A DNA stretch of 64,000 nt from Brachycybe producta (lineage: Eukaryota; Arthropoda; Diplopoda; Playtdesmida; Andrognathidae), in the NCBI GenBank assembly GCA_036925085.1, contig JAUPFP010000018.1, positions 2,985,885-3,049,884 on the forward strand, given 5' to 3'. The notes under the pieces were generated by a model. That model was not told where the DNA came from and searched no databases. It saw only the letters and a program-made list of their open reading frames with translations. Positions 13,195-25,153 of this stretch are shown piece by piece (within the stretch, counting starts at the first letter, position 1; every line of letters starts with the position of its first letter). Made by a program: the position numbers and the translations under genes.

Positions 13195-14030
13195 AGTTAG
13201 CGAAATTTCGCTACGAAATTATTTTATTTACGAAATGATAACATTTTGACGTCACTTCCGCCTCCTTTCGTTGTAAAATAAAATTACGAAATTTTTGAAT
13301 AATTTCATAGAAGATTTGGTAGAAGGTGTGTGTGTGTGTGTACGTGTAACGCCGTTTTCGAAACTTGAAAACGATGGCATTTTTCCATCGCTTCGATGGA
13401 AAAAGATATCGATCTTGAAGACAAACCACACAAATCGCTGTATAACGACAACGTTTTCGTTTTTCGGTTGCTTCGCTAACTGACAGGGTTGGCAAAGTTT
13501 TTCCCAGGGGTGGTATTTACCAGATATTACCACGGTATTTTCCGTCTGGAAATAATGGCTTTTTAGACAATTTCAATTTTTAAGCCAATATTTTTCTCAT
13601 ACAGTCTGCTTTTGCGTTTACACTTTCTTTCCGATTTACTGGTCTTCCAACCCCTGTTCATTTTTTTTTGTGATTTAAGTAAAAATAGCTGTACATAAAA
13701 TATACAAACCTAAAAAATTAAAAACTAGTGGCCAGAATCCAGATTAGCCATATAACTGAAGTTGCCATTTGACTAGTGAGTCAATGCGTCATAAAATAAT
13801 ACTAACAATAACTAGATGAAAAGAGCATAATACTAGTTTTTCCCGGATTTAGTGGTAAAAACCGGTTGTAACTGGTATATACCAGCAGTGCCCTGTCCTT
13901 TACCGGGTTTTCCCGGGATTTTACCAACCCTGCTAACTGAAAGTACGAAATCGAAACGAAAACGAAATCACTTAATTTAAATATATTAATTTCGTTAAAC
14001 TTAAATTTCGTACGAAATGTCGCTAACTCT
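13195..14030. mobile_element. TTAGCGAAATTTCG element P with a nested CAGGGTTGG element
   Basis: The outer ends GTTAGCGAAATTTCGCTACG and TACGAAATGTCGCTAACTC pair. The inner element (about 13483-13931) has ends CAGGGTTGGCAAAGTTTTTC and GATTTTACCAACCCTG and contains TACCAG/CCGGT words. A second copy of the outer element is at 49195-49635. Confidence 0.7.
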
Positions 14031-14116
14031 GTAATATGTTTGAGTGATGACTGATGAGAATTTCTGTTCATGATTAATACAGAACTCATTGCATTACATG
14101 TTTTCCAGCAACTCTT

Positions 14117-14362
14117 TAGGCTAGTAATACACACGAGGATTCTTTGTTGCGATACATCATTGTGGGACTGAATCTCGTCAGTTGCAATTCAGACCCGCAA
14201 CAATGTTGAAATGTTTTAGGGCTGAATCGCACCAGCTCAGATTCATGTTTCTTGACTGAGAATCTTCGAAACATTGTTGCCGGTCAGAATCGCTACTTAT
14301 GCGATTCAGACCTGCAACAATGTATTATCGAAACAAAGAAGCCTGGTGTGTACTAGCCATTA
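14117..14362. mobile_element. Inverted-repeat element E, copy 2 (short form)
   Basis: Internally deleted version, 246 bp, with tips CTAGTAATACACACGAGGAT and GCCTGGTGTGTACTAGCC and the same GCAACAATGTTGAAATG words. Confidence 0.7.
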
Positions 14363-15429
14363 AGACCTTGGTCGGGCCAGGAGGTACAGCTTGTATGTAG
14401 GTTAAGGCAAGATTGCTCTCTAGTGCGCATATGCAGAATGCAGTAAGTATTGCACCTACTGCAACCTGCTTTGACTGGTGCATTTCAACAATGTGCATTC
14501 GCAGTAGAATGCTACCAATACCATAACCACGTCTCTACATCTACTGTATTGTACTGTATGCCACATTTCAATAAACAAACGTTCCCAAGATAAGAGACTT
14601 GCTCTATAACGTTTTAACAGTTAAAGCCTTGGTAGAGCTCAATGCTAGACCTCTTTTACCACTACACCACTGCTTCCATATCTAAAAAAACCATTTAAGG
14701 CATTGCTAGAGCTCAATGAAACACTCAGAAATCATAGTTTTTGGAAGTTTTTTCTTCCGAAAACTGCTGTTTCGGAGTGGAAAATCTGAAATCAAAAGCT
14801 CAGAAATACAATATAGAATCCAGGAAAATGCAACACTGCAATGGTCAGGGTGACGACCATGTGCAGACAGCAACACAGGGATTTAAGGCCTTAATACAGC
14901 TTAATGAAAAAGAAATCTGAAAAACATATTCCAAAAACATAAATTCCACAAAATGGAACTCAGAAAAAGAAAAAAACTTGCAGCCTATAATGAAAATAAA
15001 TAAAAACTGAAAACAAAAGCAACTGTGTAAATTCCTATGCTGCTTGCTGTCTGCACATGGTCACCCTGACCGCTGCAGTGTTGCATTTCCCTAAGATTCC
15101 CTATTGTATTTCAGAGCTTTTTTTTTTCTTTTCAGAGTACTCTGAAATAATGTTAAAAACATTATTTCAGAGTACTCAGATTTCCCACTCAGAAACAGCA
15201 TTTCTGAGTGTTTCAAAGGCCTTTAACCTAAACGTACATCACATTTTCTTTTAGTTTTTAAAAATTTTCTAAAAAATAAGTCAGGCTGCAAACCATAAGG
15301 ATTTTTAAAATTGTGCACATTATTTAAAAAAATTAGTTAGGCCCCGGGGGCACACAGGATAACACGAAACCTTTTTCGAAACATGATGAAACGAAAACAT
15401 CTCGAAATAAAAACAGAAAACAACCTTTC

Positions 15430-15790
15430 AACAAGATTCAATTCAATTCAACCCAGTCCACCTGCAATCAGCTTAAAAGCCCATGTGGCAGGGGGGGGGG
15501 GAATTGCTTCCGAAACAAGACATCATTGTTAAATTGAAATCGTCATCCTAACAAAGAACTATCAACTAGAAGAGAACTCCATTGTCTAATAACATTCGGA
15601 GAAATGAAAAAAAAAAAAACGACCAAAAATATGCATCAGTTCTAGCCATTAATTCTTTGAATGTCTTTGACTTCGAATGACCGTGTCTTCCCTTACGAGG
15701 ATGTGTATTCAGTAAGTCATTAAGTAGAGCCATATTATCATCGTCTGCCAGTAAACAACAACCGAAAAGGGCAAGGCTTTGGTCATTTCT
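15430..15790 (-). pseudogene. LINE 3' end, second family (copy 1)
   Basis: Minus-strand RTDAYFWSF is followed by degraded sequence. It shares TTGAATGTCTTTGA and TCTTCCCTTACGAGGATGT with 37745-38095. It sits inside an element whose ends read GGCACACAGGAT (15351) and ATCCTGTGTGCGCC (16240-16257). Confidence 0.62.
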
Positions 15791-16719
15791 TCGGCCTGCT
15801 AATGAGCAAAACCATAATGAAACAAAAATTATTCAGTCTGTGGCACTCTTTTGCTAAGATGACGGCGTTAAATGTTGGTGATATCGATACTGATGCACGT
15901 ACTCAAAAGAGACTACAGCATCACGTGGACAAGAGTCCTCCCCGGTTTTGAACACACACATTGGTGTAAAGTAAAATGTAATACTGTAACACAGTATGTA
16001 TTTTTTCACGAAACAAACTACATGAAACATAGAAGTAATAAAGACAGAGCTGCTTTGTTTTCAACGTGTCTCGCTATGTGTCGTCGTGTGTCATCACTTT
16101 TGTTCCGCCTACCTCTTGTCAGTCAGCATTGTGCAGCGAGCGACTCATCTGAAAGCATGTAGTCAAAAGTTGGAATGACACGCAAACGAAACACACAATG
16201 GAGACAAAAATGTTTCGTTTCATCATGCTTCAAACAGTTTTGTCATCCTGTGTGCGCCCAGCTTTAAAAAAAAACAATTTCTGACTCATATCAACTTATA
16301 TTTTTAACCTATTTTTCTTTTAACAAAAAAAAAATCAATCAAATTTATGATTTAAAAAAAAAAATCACTTGATTTAAATGAAACAACCCTGACTTATATA
16401 AACAAAGGTAAAATTTGGTATATTTTATATACTGTATATATGAGCGAGCGTATTTCAAAATGTAATCATAAAAAAGAACTAAATTTAGCTAATTTCATTA
16501 TTTTAGCTAACTTTTTGAAGTTAAAAATAACCGAACCTTCCTTTCTTCAAATTTTATTCGGAAGGAAAAAAAGTTCTCCATTACTAAAATAAATTTCGAG
16601 ATAAATTAACTGAATAAAATATTTAAATGAACCTGTTTTTCAACAACAACAAAAACAAAAAACAAAAACAAAAAAAGAAGTCTTTAATAAAGCGGAATTA
16701 AATAAAAAGAGACAAGTGT

Positions 16720-17128
16720 AAAGCTTCGTTTTCACGGCAATAGTTCTATCGTGAGAATAGCTGTCATGAAAGTTGCGATAGTTCACTCTCACGATAAGCA
16801 ACTGTCTACACGTCTTGAAGTAACGTGATAGTTGTCTGTCACATGACAGTGTGACGTCTACTTCACAGATATTATTGAGTCAACAACAGTGTTGCCCTCT
16901 CTCTCCCTCCAGAAGCCAAATTTCCCCACAACATGGATATTTCCCTACAAGCGGTCACTCAACAACTATTACTATTGCAACGGTACTATCAACTATCTCT
17001 AGTCAAACGAGATAGTGTGATAGTGCTATCTCGCAACAGTGTGATAGTAATAACTATCATGTGGTCTTCACGATGATAGTTCTGGCGATAGTTGCTCTCA
17101 TGACAGCAATTATCGTGAAAACGAGGCT
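16720..17128. mobile_element. Inverted-repeat element F, copy 1
   Basis: The tips AAGCTTCGTTTTCACGGCAA and TATCGTGAAAACGAGGCTTG pair. The body is made of ACTATCNCGATAG-type words in both orientations. Confidence 0.7.
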
Positions 17129-17559
17129 TGAATGAAAAAAGACAAAATTAAACAAAAAATGTGTTCAATTTTTCTTTTTTTCATTTTACACTGTGTTTCG
17201 TGTGTCCTGCCTGAATGGTCTAAAGCCACAAGTTATTTACTTCTGTACATGTAACTTGTGGCTTTGAACTTACCGATGACCATTCGGGATGACATTTAAG
17301 AAAAGAAACGTGGGTTCATTTAAATATCCAACTAGTTTACATATAGTTTACATATATATATATATATATCCACAATTTTTGCACGTAGGTCCCATCTCTC
17401 AAAATTAGTAATAACCCCTCCCTCCCTCCCCCCCCCCCGGAAAGTCCATCTTTAATTATATACACTTCAATCAAAACGCAAAGAAAATTTCATTAAAAAC
17501 AACCCCAAAAAGCAAATTTTACAGGAATCTCTCTCTCTCTCTCTGACCATGACTAACTT

Positions 17560-17715
17560 TCCCTTTGCCCCACCCTTTTACGAACGTCAGAGCAAATATC
17601 AACCAATTAGAAATAGAAAAGGACGGGGCATGTGACACCAGAGCGAGAAATTAACCAATTAAAAATTGATGAGGCTCCAAAAAAAAGGGCGGGGCAAACG
17701 AAAAGTTCGTGCTAA
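17560..17715. mobile_element. Decayed MITE-A relative
   Basis: Degenerate palindrome with CCCCACCCTTTTACGAACGT on one arm and AAAAGGGCGGGGCAAACG on the other, and two CCAATTA motifs. The tips are unclear. Confidence 0.5.
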
Positions 17716-17978
17716 AGTACAGAACAGAAAATCTCAATACTTGAAGAGAAGTAACAATAATTGGCTGCGATGATAATTGTGACACTGAGGCTACTTCACA
17801 TGTATTGTAAAACTAATGCCTAGTACACACATGAGTTAAATGAATTCAAATTAAATGTGTTTAGGTGAATTACACGGAATCCAGTTAAGGACATGAACCC
17901 AAATAAAAATTGACTTTATTATTAATATTTGAAATTGAAATACCAAATCAATATTTTTTGTCACTAGTTTCTATATTA

Positions 17979-18446
17979 TATTATATATTAAGCCAAGTCT
18001 GTGTGTGTGGGGGGGGTGTAAGTGATTAACGCTGTACAATTTATATAAATTTAAATGAATAAATGAACCGCTTTTTTCTCAAGGAAAGAGAGAAACGTGG
18101 AGGGGAAAAAAGGGGGAGGGGGAGACTGAAATTGAAATGAAAGGAGTAAAAAAGGAACGAACGACGCGCATGCGCACACCAGAGAAAAATGAAAAACTCA
18201 TTTTCTCTTTCAAATATAAAAAGGGGAGGGGATAATAGTAGCAAAATTAAACTACAGTTTATCACGGGCAATTGTGCCCAGCATTAGAATTTCTTTTGCT
18301 CCGCCCTTTTATGGACGTCATCAATTTCTAATTTGGTTTGTTACTTAGTCTGACGTCATAAAAGGGCGGAGGAAAAGAAATTCTAATGCTGGGCACAATT
18401 GCCTGTAAATTTCGCTCCCGTCATTTATGACGGGTTACCCCACTAG
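17979..18446 (-). mobile_element. Helitron-like element copy 1 (3' end at the right)
   Basis: The right end shows a hairpin CCCGTCATTTATGACGGG (18417-18434), then TTACCCCA and CTAG (18443-18446), followed by T: the canonical Helitron 3' terminus. Set against the uninterrupted MITE-D at 1638-1940, removing this stretch restores ...CTATATTA|TATTTAAG..., that is A|T insertion without a target duplication. The 5' tip begins TA rather than the canonical TC. It carries MITE-B at 18264-18406. The open frames in it are repeat translations, not genes. Confidence 0.72.
18264..18406. mobile_element. MITE-B (MITE-A relative) inside Helitron copy 1
   Basis: The tips GGGCAATTGTGCCCAGCATT and its inverse pair across a 143-bp palindrome that also contains the CCGCCC and TGACGTCA motifs of MITE-A. 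Confidence 0.75.
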
Positions 18447-19223
18447 TATTTAAGTATTAACTCAATATTTTTAAGATTATTAACTGAATAAATTAAATTC
18501 GACATATTGTTTGTTTGCCCTTCACAGAGGGCTCCGTAGAACACGTTTATTATTTAAATACATTTAAATTATCAGGTGTGTACTAGGTAAAAGTCTCATG
18601 TATTGACTATAGTTAAGTGTGCAGTGTAAATGCACAACCCTGATGGATGGATGCAATCACATAAATTGAACTGAATTGCAGTAATGCATTTTAATCAGTT
18701 AATCAGAGACCTAAATGCTTTATATTATAACACACACGCACACCACTTGACTTGGATTGAAAACACACTCACCACCATTTCCCCTTCACCCTCCTTTGCC
18801 CATTCTTCAAAGTTATACTTCAAAATTTATCCCCAAACTATCTCTCTTGCTTTTTTTTGAGAACGCCCTGCAGGTTTATTTACATTTTTAGTAGATAAAA
18901 CTACCACTTTCAAGATTATAGACCTTTTAATAAAATAGCCTTCTAACTGTGGAACATGCAGTTAGCTACCTCACATAATGCTGCTAAACATTACATGGAG
19001 AGAGAGAGAGAGAGAGAGATAGCTAACCGAACGGTTGTGGTTCGCTACACAGGCAGTTGAGCACAGACAGAAAAATTATGTTAGCCCAGCCCATTTTATG
19101 AGCATCAGACCAATAAAACAAACACGTAACAAACCTAAATAACTGCGCCCAACTGCTTCTGTTCACACTACTGCTACCAAAGCTTAGGAACAGCTACCAA
19201 GGGAGGGGGGGGGGGAAGAGAAC

Positions 19224-19421
19224 ACAGGCAAGTAAAGACAGTAAGATACAGTCGTTTGCTCCGCCCCTTTTATGAGGACCGGCAACTTCTAGGTTTGTTA
19301 TGTGGTATGACGTCACATGCCCCACCCTTTTCAATTTCCAATTGGCTGATATTTGGCCTGACGCTCATTATAAAAAGGGGGCGGGGCGAACGACTGTATC
19401 TTCCTGTTTTTACAGGCCTGT
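19224..19421. mobile_element. MITE-A relative (subfamily with GATACAGTCG)
   Basis: The tips ACAGGCAAG and GGCCTGT border arms that contain GATACAGTCGTTTGCTCCGC and its inverse. The flanks GAAGAGAA and GAGGAGAA form a near-duplication. Confidence 0.72.
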
Positions 19422-20251
19422 GGAGGAGAACAACTACTTGGGTCACTACAGCTACCTGTGTCATTCCAGCTACCAAAAAAATATAAGCCTTTTTTCCCCC
19501 CCTAACCTAACCTAATGAAACCGAACCGAACCGCACCTAATCCAACCTAAACTAACCTTTGTGACCCAGGTAGCTGTAGTCATGAAAAAAAAAAAGGTCT
19601 AGATGTTTTTTTGGTAACTGTAATGACCCTTGGCAGTTGTATAGTGCCCACAGTTAGCTGTAGTTACTCAGGTAGCTATAGTGAGCCAGTCAGTCTCAAA
19701 CGAACTTATCTTGAAAGTGGTAGAGAGACTACAAGCATTGTCCACACGCCTCAAATTGCTCGCACTTTTGTTTGCTCTCGGTAGAGTCGGTAGTAATGCT
19801 GAAACGTGCTCTCATTCCTAAACACTTCACACACACACACACAAACAAAAAGACAGAATAAAGGTCCAATAAAAAAAAACAGAAACCGGGGTTGAGGTTG
19901 GATGAGGGAGTTGTTTTTTCAAACGAAACTGCAAGAAGTTAAGTCTGCTAATCAGCACAGAAGTTACATCTCACTATATCACATTCAAAAACACAAAAGA
20001 CACAAACAAATGACATGAATCCACAGGAAAAAGGGAACAACTATGAAATATTAAGATTAAGATAATGGGGTAACATGAATTTGCTTTCACCCCCTCCCTC
20101 CCTCCCTCCCTCCTCCTCCTCCTCCCCTAAATTGGCACAAGTATAGAAAATAAATATAAATAAACACTGAATAAGATAACATTCGAAAAAGTTTCTCTAT
20201 CTCTCTTTCTATCCAGAAAACTACAACACACATAAGAGACACAACCAAAAT

Positions 20252-20662
20252 TCACGGATTAACAGCACGATGCTCCTTCCGCAGCATACAAAGTCTGCAG
20301 TTCTTGATGTAATTATTTACGGCCAACACGTTGCAAAATGCATAAACTTCCTTTACTTTGGATCGTGTTATAGGAGCGCATGGATGATTGTTATCGTCAT
20401 GAAACATCTTGAGAATGGCTGGTAATTCCGCCTGTCTTGCAACTGGTTTACCGGAAATCTGGTCCAAAACAACTTTTTGTCCATCTTTTATACCCAAGCA
20501 ATACCTCTTCTTAACTTTACTTTTCAAATCAGTCGAGATGAGTGGATCGGATTCGCCTTTTTGTAGTTCCAAACAGCGAATCATTTTCTCGTACAATGCG
20601 TCACTCGGATAAGTAATGTCGTCCACACCCTTCAGTGTTCGAGAATGGGATGGATCCAATTG
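20252..20662 (-). CDS. Candidate alternative 3' exon: integrase-type HHCC zinc finger (copy 4)
   Basis: The exon has 136 codons, from acceptor GGTTCTTGTGTGCAG (ending 20663), phase 0, to a stop after LRKEHRAVNP. It carries VDDITYPSDALYEKMIRCLE, LKSKVKKRYCLGIKDGQK, ISGKPVARQAELPAIL and FHDDNNHP to NCRLCM (HX4HX28CX2C). The frame happens to stay open for 68 more codons upstream, through a hydrophobic AT-rich stretch that looks like intron. This is the most distal exon found; more could lie beyond the window edge. Confidence 0.73.
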   Translation of the reverse strand, partial: QLDPSHSRTLKGVDDITYPSDALYEKMIRCLELQKGESDPLISTDLKSKVKKRYCLGIKDGQKVVLDQISGKPVARQAELPAILKMFHDDNNHPCAPITRSKVKEVYAFCNVLAVNNYIKNCRLCMLRKEHRAVNP

Positions 20663-21016
20663 CTGCACACAAGAACCGAAAATGTACTTTAAAATGCTGA
20701 ACTTGATTGAGTTTATATATAATAATAGTATATACAGGCAAACTTTTGCTAAGTAACCGAACGACAACAAAAAAAAAATAACAATTGGCAGAGTCAACGC
20801 AATATTTTTTTGTTTGTTGCAAAGATGGATTTCAAAATGACAAGGATTTTTTAAAAAAAAATACACTTGTTTCTGTTCGGCAACTCGGCTTTTGGGTAAA
20901 ATGTTAGTAATTTAACAATAATTGCAACGCGGTTCTATAAAAACAATATCACTGAATCATTCGGGGGGGGGGGGGGGGGGCCATCAATGTTTACTTTTCT
21001 GCCAGTGGTGTAGTTA

Positions 21017-21660
21017 AGAGATGGCAACAGGTAGAACCGGATGTGGGACATTTGCCCTAAAGGGACATTTGCCCTATAGACACTTTCCCTAAAGGGACAT
21101 TTGCCCTATACACACTTGCCCTAAAGGGACATTGGCCCTATGGACACTTGCCCTAACGGGACATTTGCCCTAAAACCCAGTAGATCCGAAACGTTTCTAC
21201 TCGGTTCGGAACCGATTTAATCGGTTCGCGTTTCTTTTTTTTTTTTTTTTTTTTGGAAACTGGTTCTGATCAGTTCGTGGACGGATCTTGTGCTGCAAAT
21301 TACGCGCAGTTTTGCACAGCACAAGATCGACGAAATGACCAGAACCCGTTTGAAAAGTTTCCTAATATGCATTCGCAGATTTGTGCTGCAAATTCTGCGC
21401 CAATATTGCGCAGATCTGCACAGCACATTAGTCTCTAATGTGCTGCGCAAATCTTCTACTGCATTTGGAACCGGTTCGTCAAGTTCGACGAACAGATCAT
21501 AACCCGTTTGAACCGTTTCCCAATATGCATTAGCAGATTTGCATAGCACATTAGTTAGCGGTGACGAAGGGTAGAACCGAACCGAATCTACTCGGTTCGG
21601 AACGAGTTCCGATCAGTTCGAACTATACTGGCGAACCGGTTCTATCAGTTGACATCTCTA
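21017..21660. mobile_element. Inverted-repeat element O (GAACCGGTTC-rich) containing a minisatellite
   Basis: The tips AGAGATGGCAACAGGTAGAA and GTTCTATCAGTTGACATCTC pair. The inside repeats CGGTTCGGAACCGAT and GTGCTGCAAATT.. GCGCAGAT words. Confidence 0.65.
21040..21178 (+). repeat. Minisatellite of GGGACATTTGCCCTA units
   Basis: Tandem array of about 18-20-bp half units (GGGACATTTGCCCTAAAG alternating with ACACTTGCCCTA..), so the composite period is about 37 bp. It lies inside element O. Confidence 0.75.
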
Positions 21661-22563
21661 GGTGTAGTCATGTCGGAGCTTATAGTTGGAGCGGTGCCTC
21701 AGTACTCTTTTTAGGACTGGAGCAAAAGCTCCAGTATAATATTTAAAATATTTACTTTCATATCTTTGTTATTTTCACTGAAATAATATGGTAATATTTC
21801 AAAATTACTGTCATTTTGATGGTTCTCCATTGCTAGAGAGAGAATTTAAAGGAAAACCCCATGGAAAATGATGAAATTTTCGTAGCTCGCTGAATGTATT
21901 CTGCAAGACAATAATTGTGATTCTATTAAAGTAGAACCTCGATTATCGGAACTAATATGTCTGACATGCATAGTTCCGATAATCAATGTTCTAACTGCAA
22001 TTTTGTTTTAAAGTTTTCAACTCACGAAAACATAAGACAATTCAGGAAAAAATGAATTTTGCTATGAAATTAATATGAAATCCTATCAACTTTTTTTCAA
22101 TTATTGGGTGTCGATAATATCGATATGCAAATTTCAACAGCTCCCCCCCCAAGCTTTCTTTTACAACCTACACCACTGCTTCCTTCACTAAAAACCATTT
22201 AAGGCCTTGCTAGAGGTCAATGAGAGAAACACTCAGAAATGATAGTTTTTGGAACTTTTTCTCTTCCGAAAACTGCTGTTTCTAAGTGGAAAATCTGAGT
22301 ACACTCTGAAATAATGTTTTTAACATTATTTCTACACTCTGAAATAATGTTTTTAACATTATTTCAGAGTACTCCGAAACCAAAAAAAAAACAACTCTGA
22401 AATACAATAGGGAATCTAGGGAAATGCAACACTGCAATGGTCACACAGCAGCATAGCGATTTACACAATTGCTTTTTGTTTTCAGAGTTTTCATTATGCT
22501 ATGTAGGCTGCAAATTATTTTCCGAGTTCCATTTTGTGGAATTTATGTTTTTGCAATATTTTT

Positions 22564-22771
22564 ACAGACAATTAGAAATCGGGACAAACAGAAGTTGGTT
22601 CCGCCCTTTTTATGACGAACGGCAACTTCTAATTGGTTTGGTTATGTAGTCTGACGTCACATGCTCCGGACCTTTTCAACGTCGAACCACGCAACAAACC
22701 AATTAGAAGTTGCCGGTCGTCATAAAAAGGGCGGAGCCAACTTCTGTTTCTCCCGTTTTCTAATTGCCTGT
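22564..22771. mobile_element. MITE-A copy 5
   Basis: Full-length palindromic copy with TGACGTCA and GC-box motifs. T-rich flanks (TATTTTT on both sides) are consistent with a duplication that has lost one or two bases. Confidence 0.8.
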
Positions 22772-23309
22772 TATTTTTTCATAGTTCTTTTCACTGAGCT
22801 CTAGCGAGGCCTTAAAATAAATGCGTGTTCCCCAGGATATCAGTATCTTAGAACATATTTGTGTCAAGCTTGCTTTTTTTTTTTTCTTTTTTTAAAAATA
22901 CACTTTTTATGGCATTTTGAAAACGATCAAATATAGCTTTTCCTTTTTCTTTTTAGGCTGAGTAAAAATTTTAGCCTGTTAGCGTTCAAAAACAATTTTT
23001 GTAAAAGCTTAAAAAAAAAAATGCGATAAAGAGGTTATTTTTAGGGTCATCAACAACATGAAAAAAAATATCTTAAGGGTGTGTTTTCTTTTTATTTTCA
23101 CTTTTTTCTAAAACATTTTCCATTTATTTCTTCTAAGTAGCTTTCTGAAAAGCGGCGACAAAAAAGCTCTTTTGAGGAGACTTTAATACCACTAAAATGT
23201 GTAACATGTAAGTTTAAAAGCCGTTCGCAGCATAGAAAACGATTAGAACGATTTTTTTAAAAAAACAAACAGATTATTTGAAACTAGAAGAGTAAAATTA
23301 AGAGACAAC

Positions 23310-24085
23310 ATCATAAAATTACTTCGAAAAATCTCCGCAAACAGCGCTAGCATCGTTTTTCTATTGAGCCCATACACCCATTATGTTAAAGAAAAAATGT
23401 TCATTTTTAAAATACAGTCAATGGCGGCAATATGTTTGTTTATTTTTCATATTTAAAGTTGTCCAATATTAAGTTTTCAAAGTGCAATGTGCGCCTTAAA
23501 TATATGCTGATCGAGTGATAGAATGACAAAAAATTGGTAAGTGCGGTTATATTTTTAAAAAACTATTTCAAAATCGCAAATGTCTAACTCTTATGTTAAA
23601 CGCCATTGATAACGCGCTCTCGTAAGCAAAAACATCCATTAAAAAATGCTCGTAAAAATACATGAAAATAATTTTAAAAAACCAAAAAGAAAATCACCAC
23701 GTGCGCCAAAGCGTTGTCTTTACAGTGGTTTTTAAAATTATTTTTAAGTTTTTTTTACAAGCATTTGCTTACGAGCACGCACTCAATGGAGTTTAACATA
23801 AGTTAGAAATTCGCGATTTTGAAATATGTTTTTTAAAAATAGAACCGCACTTACCAATTTTTTGTCATTCTATCACTCGAATAGCATATATTTAAGGTGC
23901 ACGTTGCACTATGAACCATCAAAATTGGACAACTTTAAATATGAAAAATAAACATAATGCCGTGACTGTGTATTTTAAAAATTAACTTTTTTTCTTTAAC
24001 ATTGGGTCTATGGGCTCAATAGAAGAAAAAAAAAAAACGATACTAGCGCTCTTTGCGTAGATTATTCAAAGTAATTTTGTGAAAA
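23310..24085. repeat. Large inverted repeat N (arms about 370 bp)
   Basis: The left arm (about 23310-23700) and right arm (about 23720-24085) share long inverse stretches: TAAGTTTTCAAAGTGCAATG, ATTTAAAGTTGTCCAATATT, GGTAAGTGCGGTT and AACTCTTATGTTAAAC. The centre holds CACGTGCGCCAAAGCG. Partial copies occur at 27560-27760, 43600-43790 and 61520-62150. Confidence 0.78.
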
Positions 24086-24526
24086 TAATATTTATTTGTT
24101 TCACAAGAGTTTTAAAATAAAACTTTTTATTACAGTTTGAAGTCGTTTATCGTTGTTCTTTATAGCTTTTGTAGTCATAAAACTGTGTAGCAGCAATATT
24201 TCTTAAAACTGATATAAAAGTTTATTTTGAAACATATTTTCACGAAAATTATCTATGCACAATTTGCACATATAGGCCCGATGCACACATCCTTGTTTTG
24301 TTAACGTTTAGCAGCAAAAAAAAAACCACGGATGTGTGTGCCCCTGATCAACATACAACAAGGTACTGAGAAACCGAAGTTGCTCGTACGGTGCTGTGGA
24401 GAATTACGGCACAAAATGCATCCAAGCTGGACGTGCGATGTCGGGGTAGGCCGAGGTAGGATGTGCAGTGCCCCCGTCTAACTAATAGACTCAGGCCATA
24501 GTCCTAACTCCGGCGCCACAGCTATG

Positions 24527-24779
24527 AGGCGCCGTTTGGGCCATATATATAGGTGAGAAATATATATGTGGTAGTGAGATTTGCAGCCGCGTCATGGCTC
24601 CGCCCATGTCATGACGACTGGTAACTTCTAATTGGCTGGTTATGACGTCAGACTTCATAATTAGAAGTTACCAGTCGTCATGACAAGGGCGGAGCCATGA
24701 CGCGGCTGCAAACTTCACTACCACATATATACCGTATACGATAAGTAATGTAATATACGGCCCAAACGGCGCCTCATAC
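24527..24779. mobile_element. Palindromic element with outer arms TATGAGGCGCCGTTTGGGCC
   Basis: The outer arms pair at 24523-24550 and 24757-24779. The core (24590-24715) is a second near-perfect hairpin with CAGCCGCGTCATGGCTCCGC and a MITE-A-like interior (CCAAT, TGACGTCA). It is either one long palindrome or a MITE-A relative inserted at the centre of another foldback. Confidence 0.65.
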
Positions 24780-24983
24780 ACAGCAAGCCTAGTTACCCTT
24801 CTAGATTCAAATACGGTTTTGAAAACTCGTTCATAAGTTGCTTCAAAAAAAAAAAAGCTTTACAATTGATTTGCTTTGAACATCTATAAAAGGCTTTTTT
24901 TCACAAGCAACTATATCATTAGCAAATTTGGATGACTAACTTCTAGAAAAATGTTTTGGACTCGACACACCAGCCATACTGGG

Positions 24984-25096
24984 GCAGACTAATCGTAGGT
25001 CACTAGGCGACCTACACTATTAGACATGAACTGTGGGTCACTCAGTGACCTACAGTTCTGAAGTATAGGTCACCTAGTGACCTACGATTAGTCTGC
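24984..25096. repeat. Palindrome with three AGGTCA-type inverted repeats
   Basis: The outer arms GCAGACTAATCGTAGGTCAC and inverse enclose three inverted repeats of an AGGTCA-like half-site, each with a 5-nt spacer: 24997-25013 (one mismatch), 25035-25051 and 25067-25083. Confidence 0.8.
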
Positions 25097-25153
25097 TCCT
25101 TACCAAATGTGATAATACTCTTGCAAGACTTAAGAGTGGTTTCTTCTTAAGAG

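Larger units (their letters stand above)
17818..18588. mobile_element. MITE-D copy 2, interrupted by Helitron copy 1
   Basis: Inverted relative to copy 1. The tips GCCTAGTACACACATGAGTT and ATCAGGTGTGTACTAGG are present; the middle is split by the 17979-18446 insertion. Confidence 0.78.

Noticed and set aside
20663..20866. N-terminal extension of the most distal HHCC frame
   Set aside because: Hydrophobic AT-rich translation, not shared with sister copies beyond the short conserved tail; the acceptor at 20663 fits all four.
21040..21178. CRISPR-like array
   Set aside because: Contiguous tandem units without unique spacers in an animal genome; it is a minisatellite.
24984..25096. Bona fide hormone response enhancer
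   Set aside because: The IR5 spacing is not a standard receptor site and the enclosing arms look like a foldback element; kept only as an observation.
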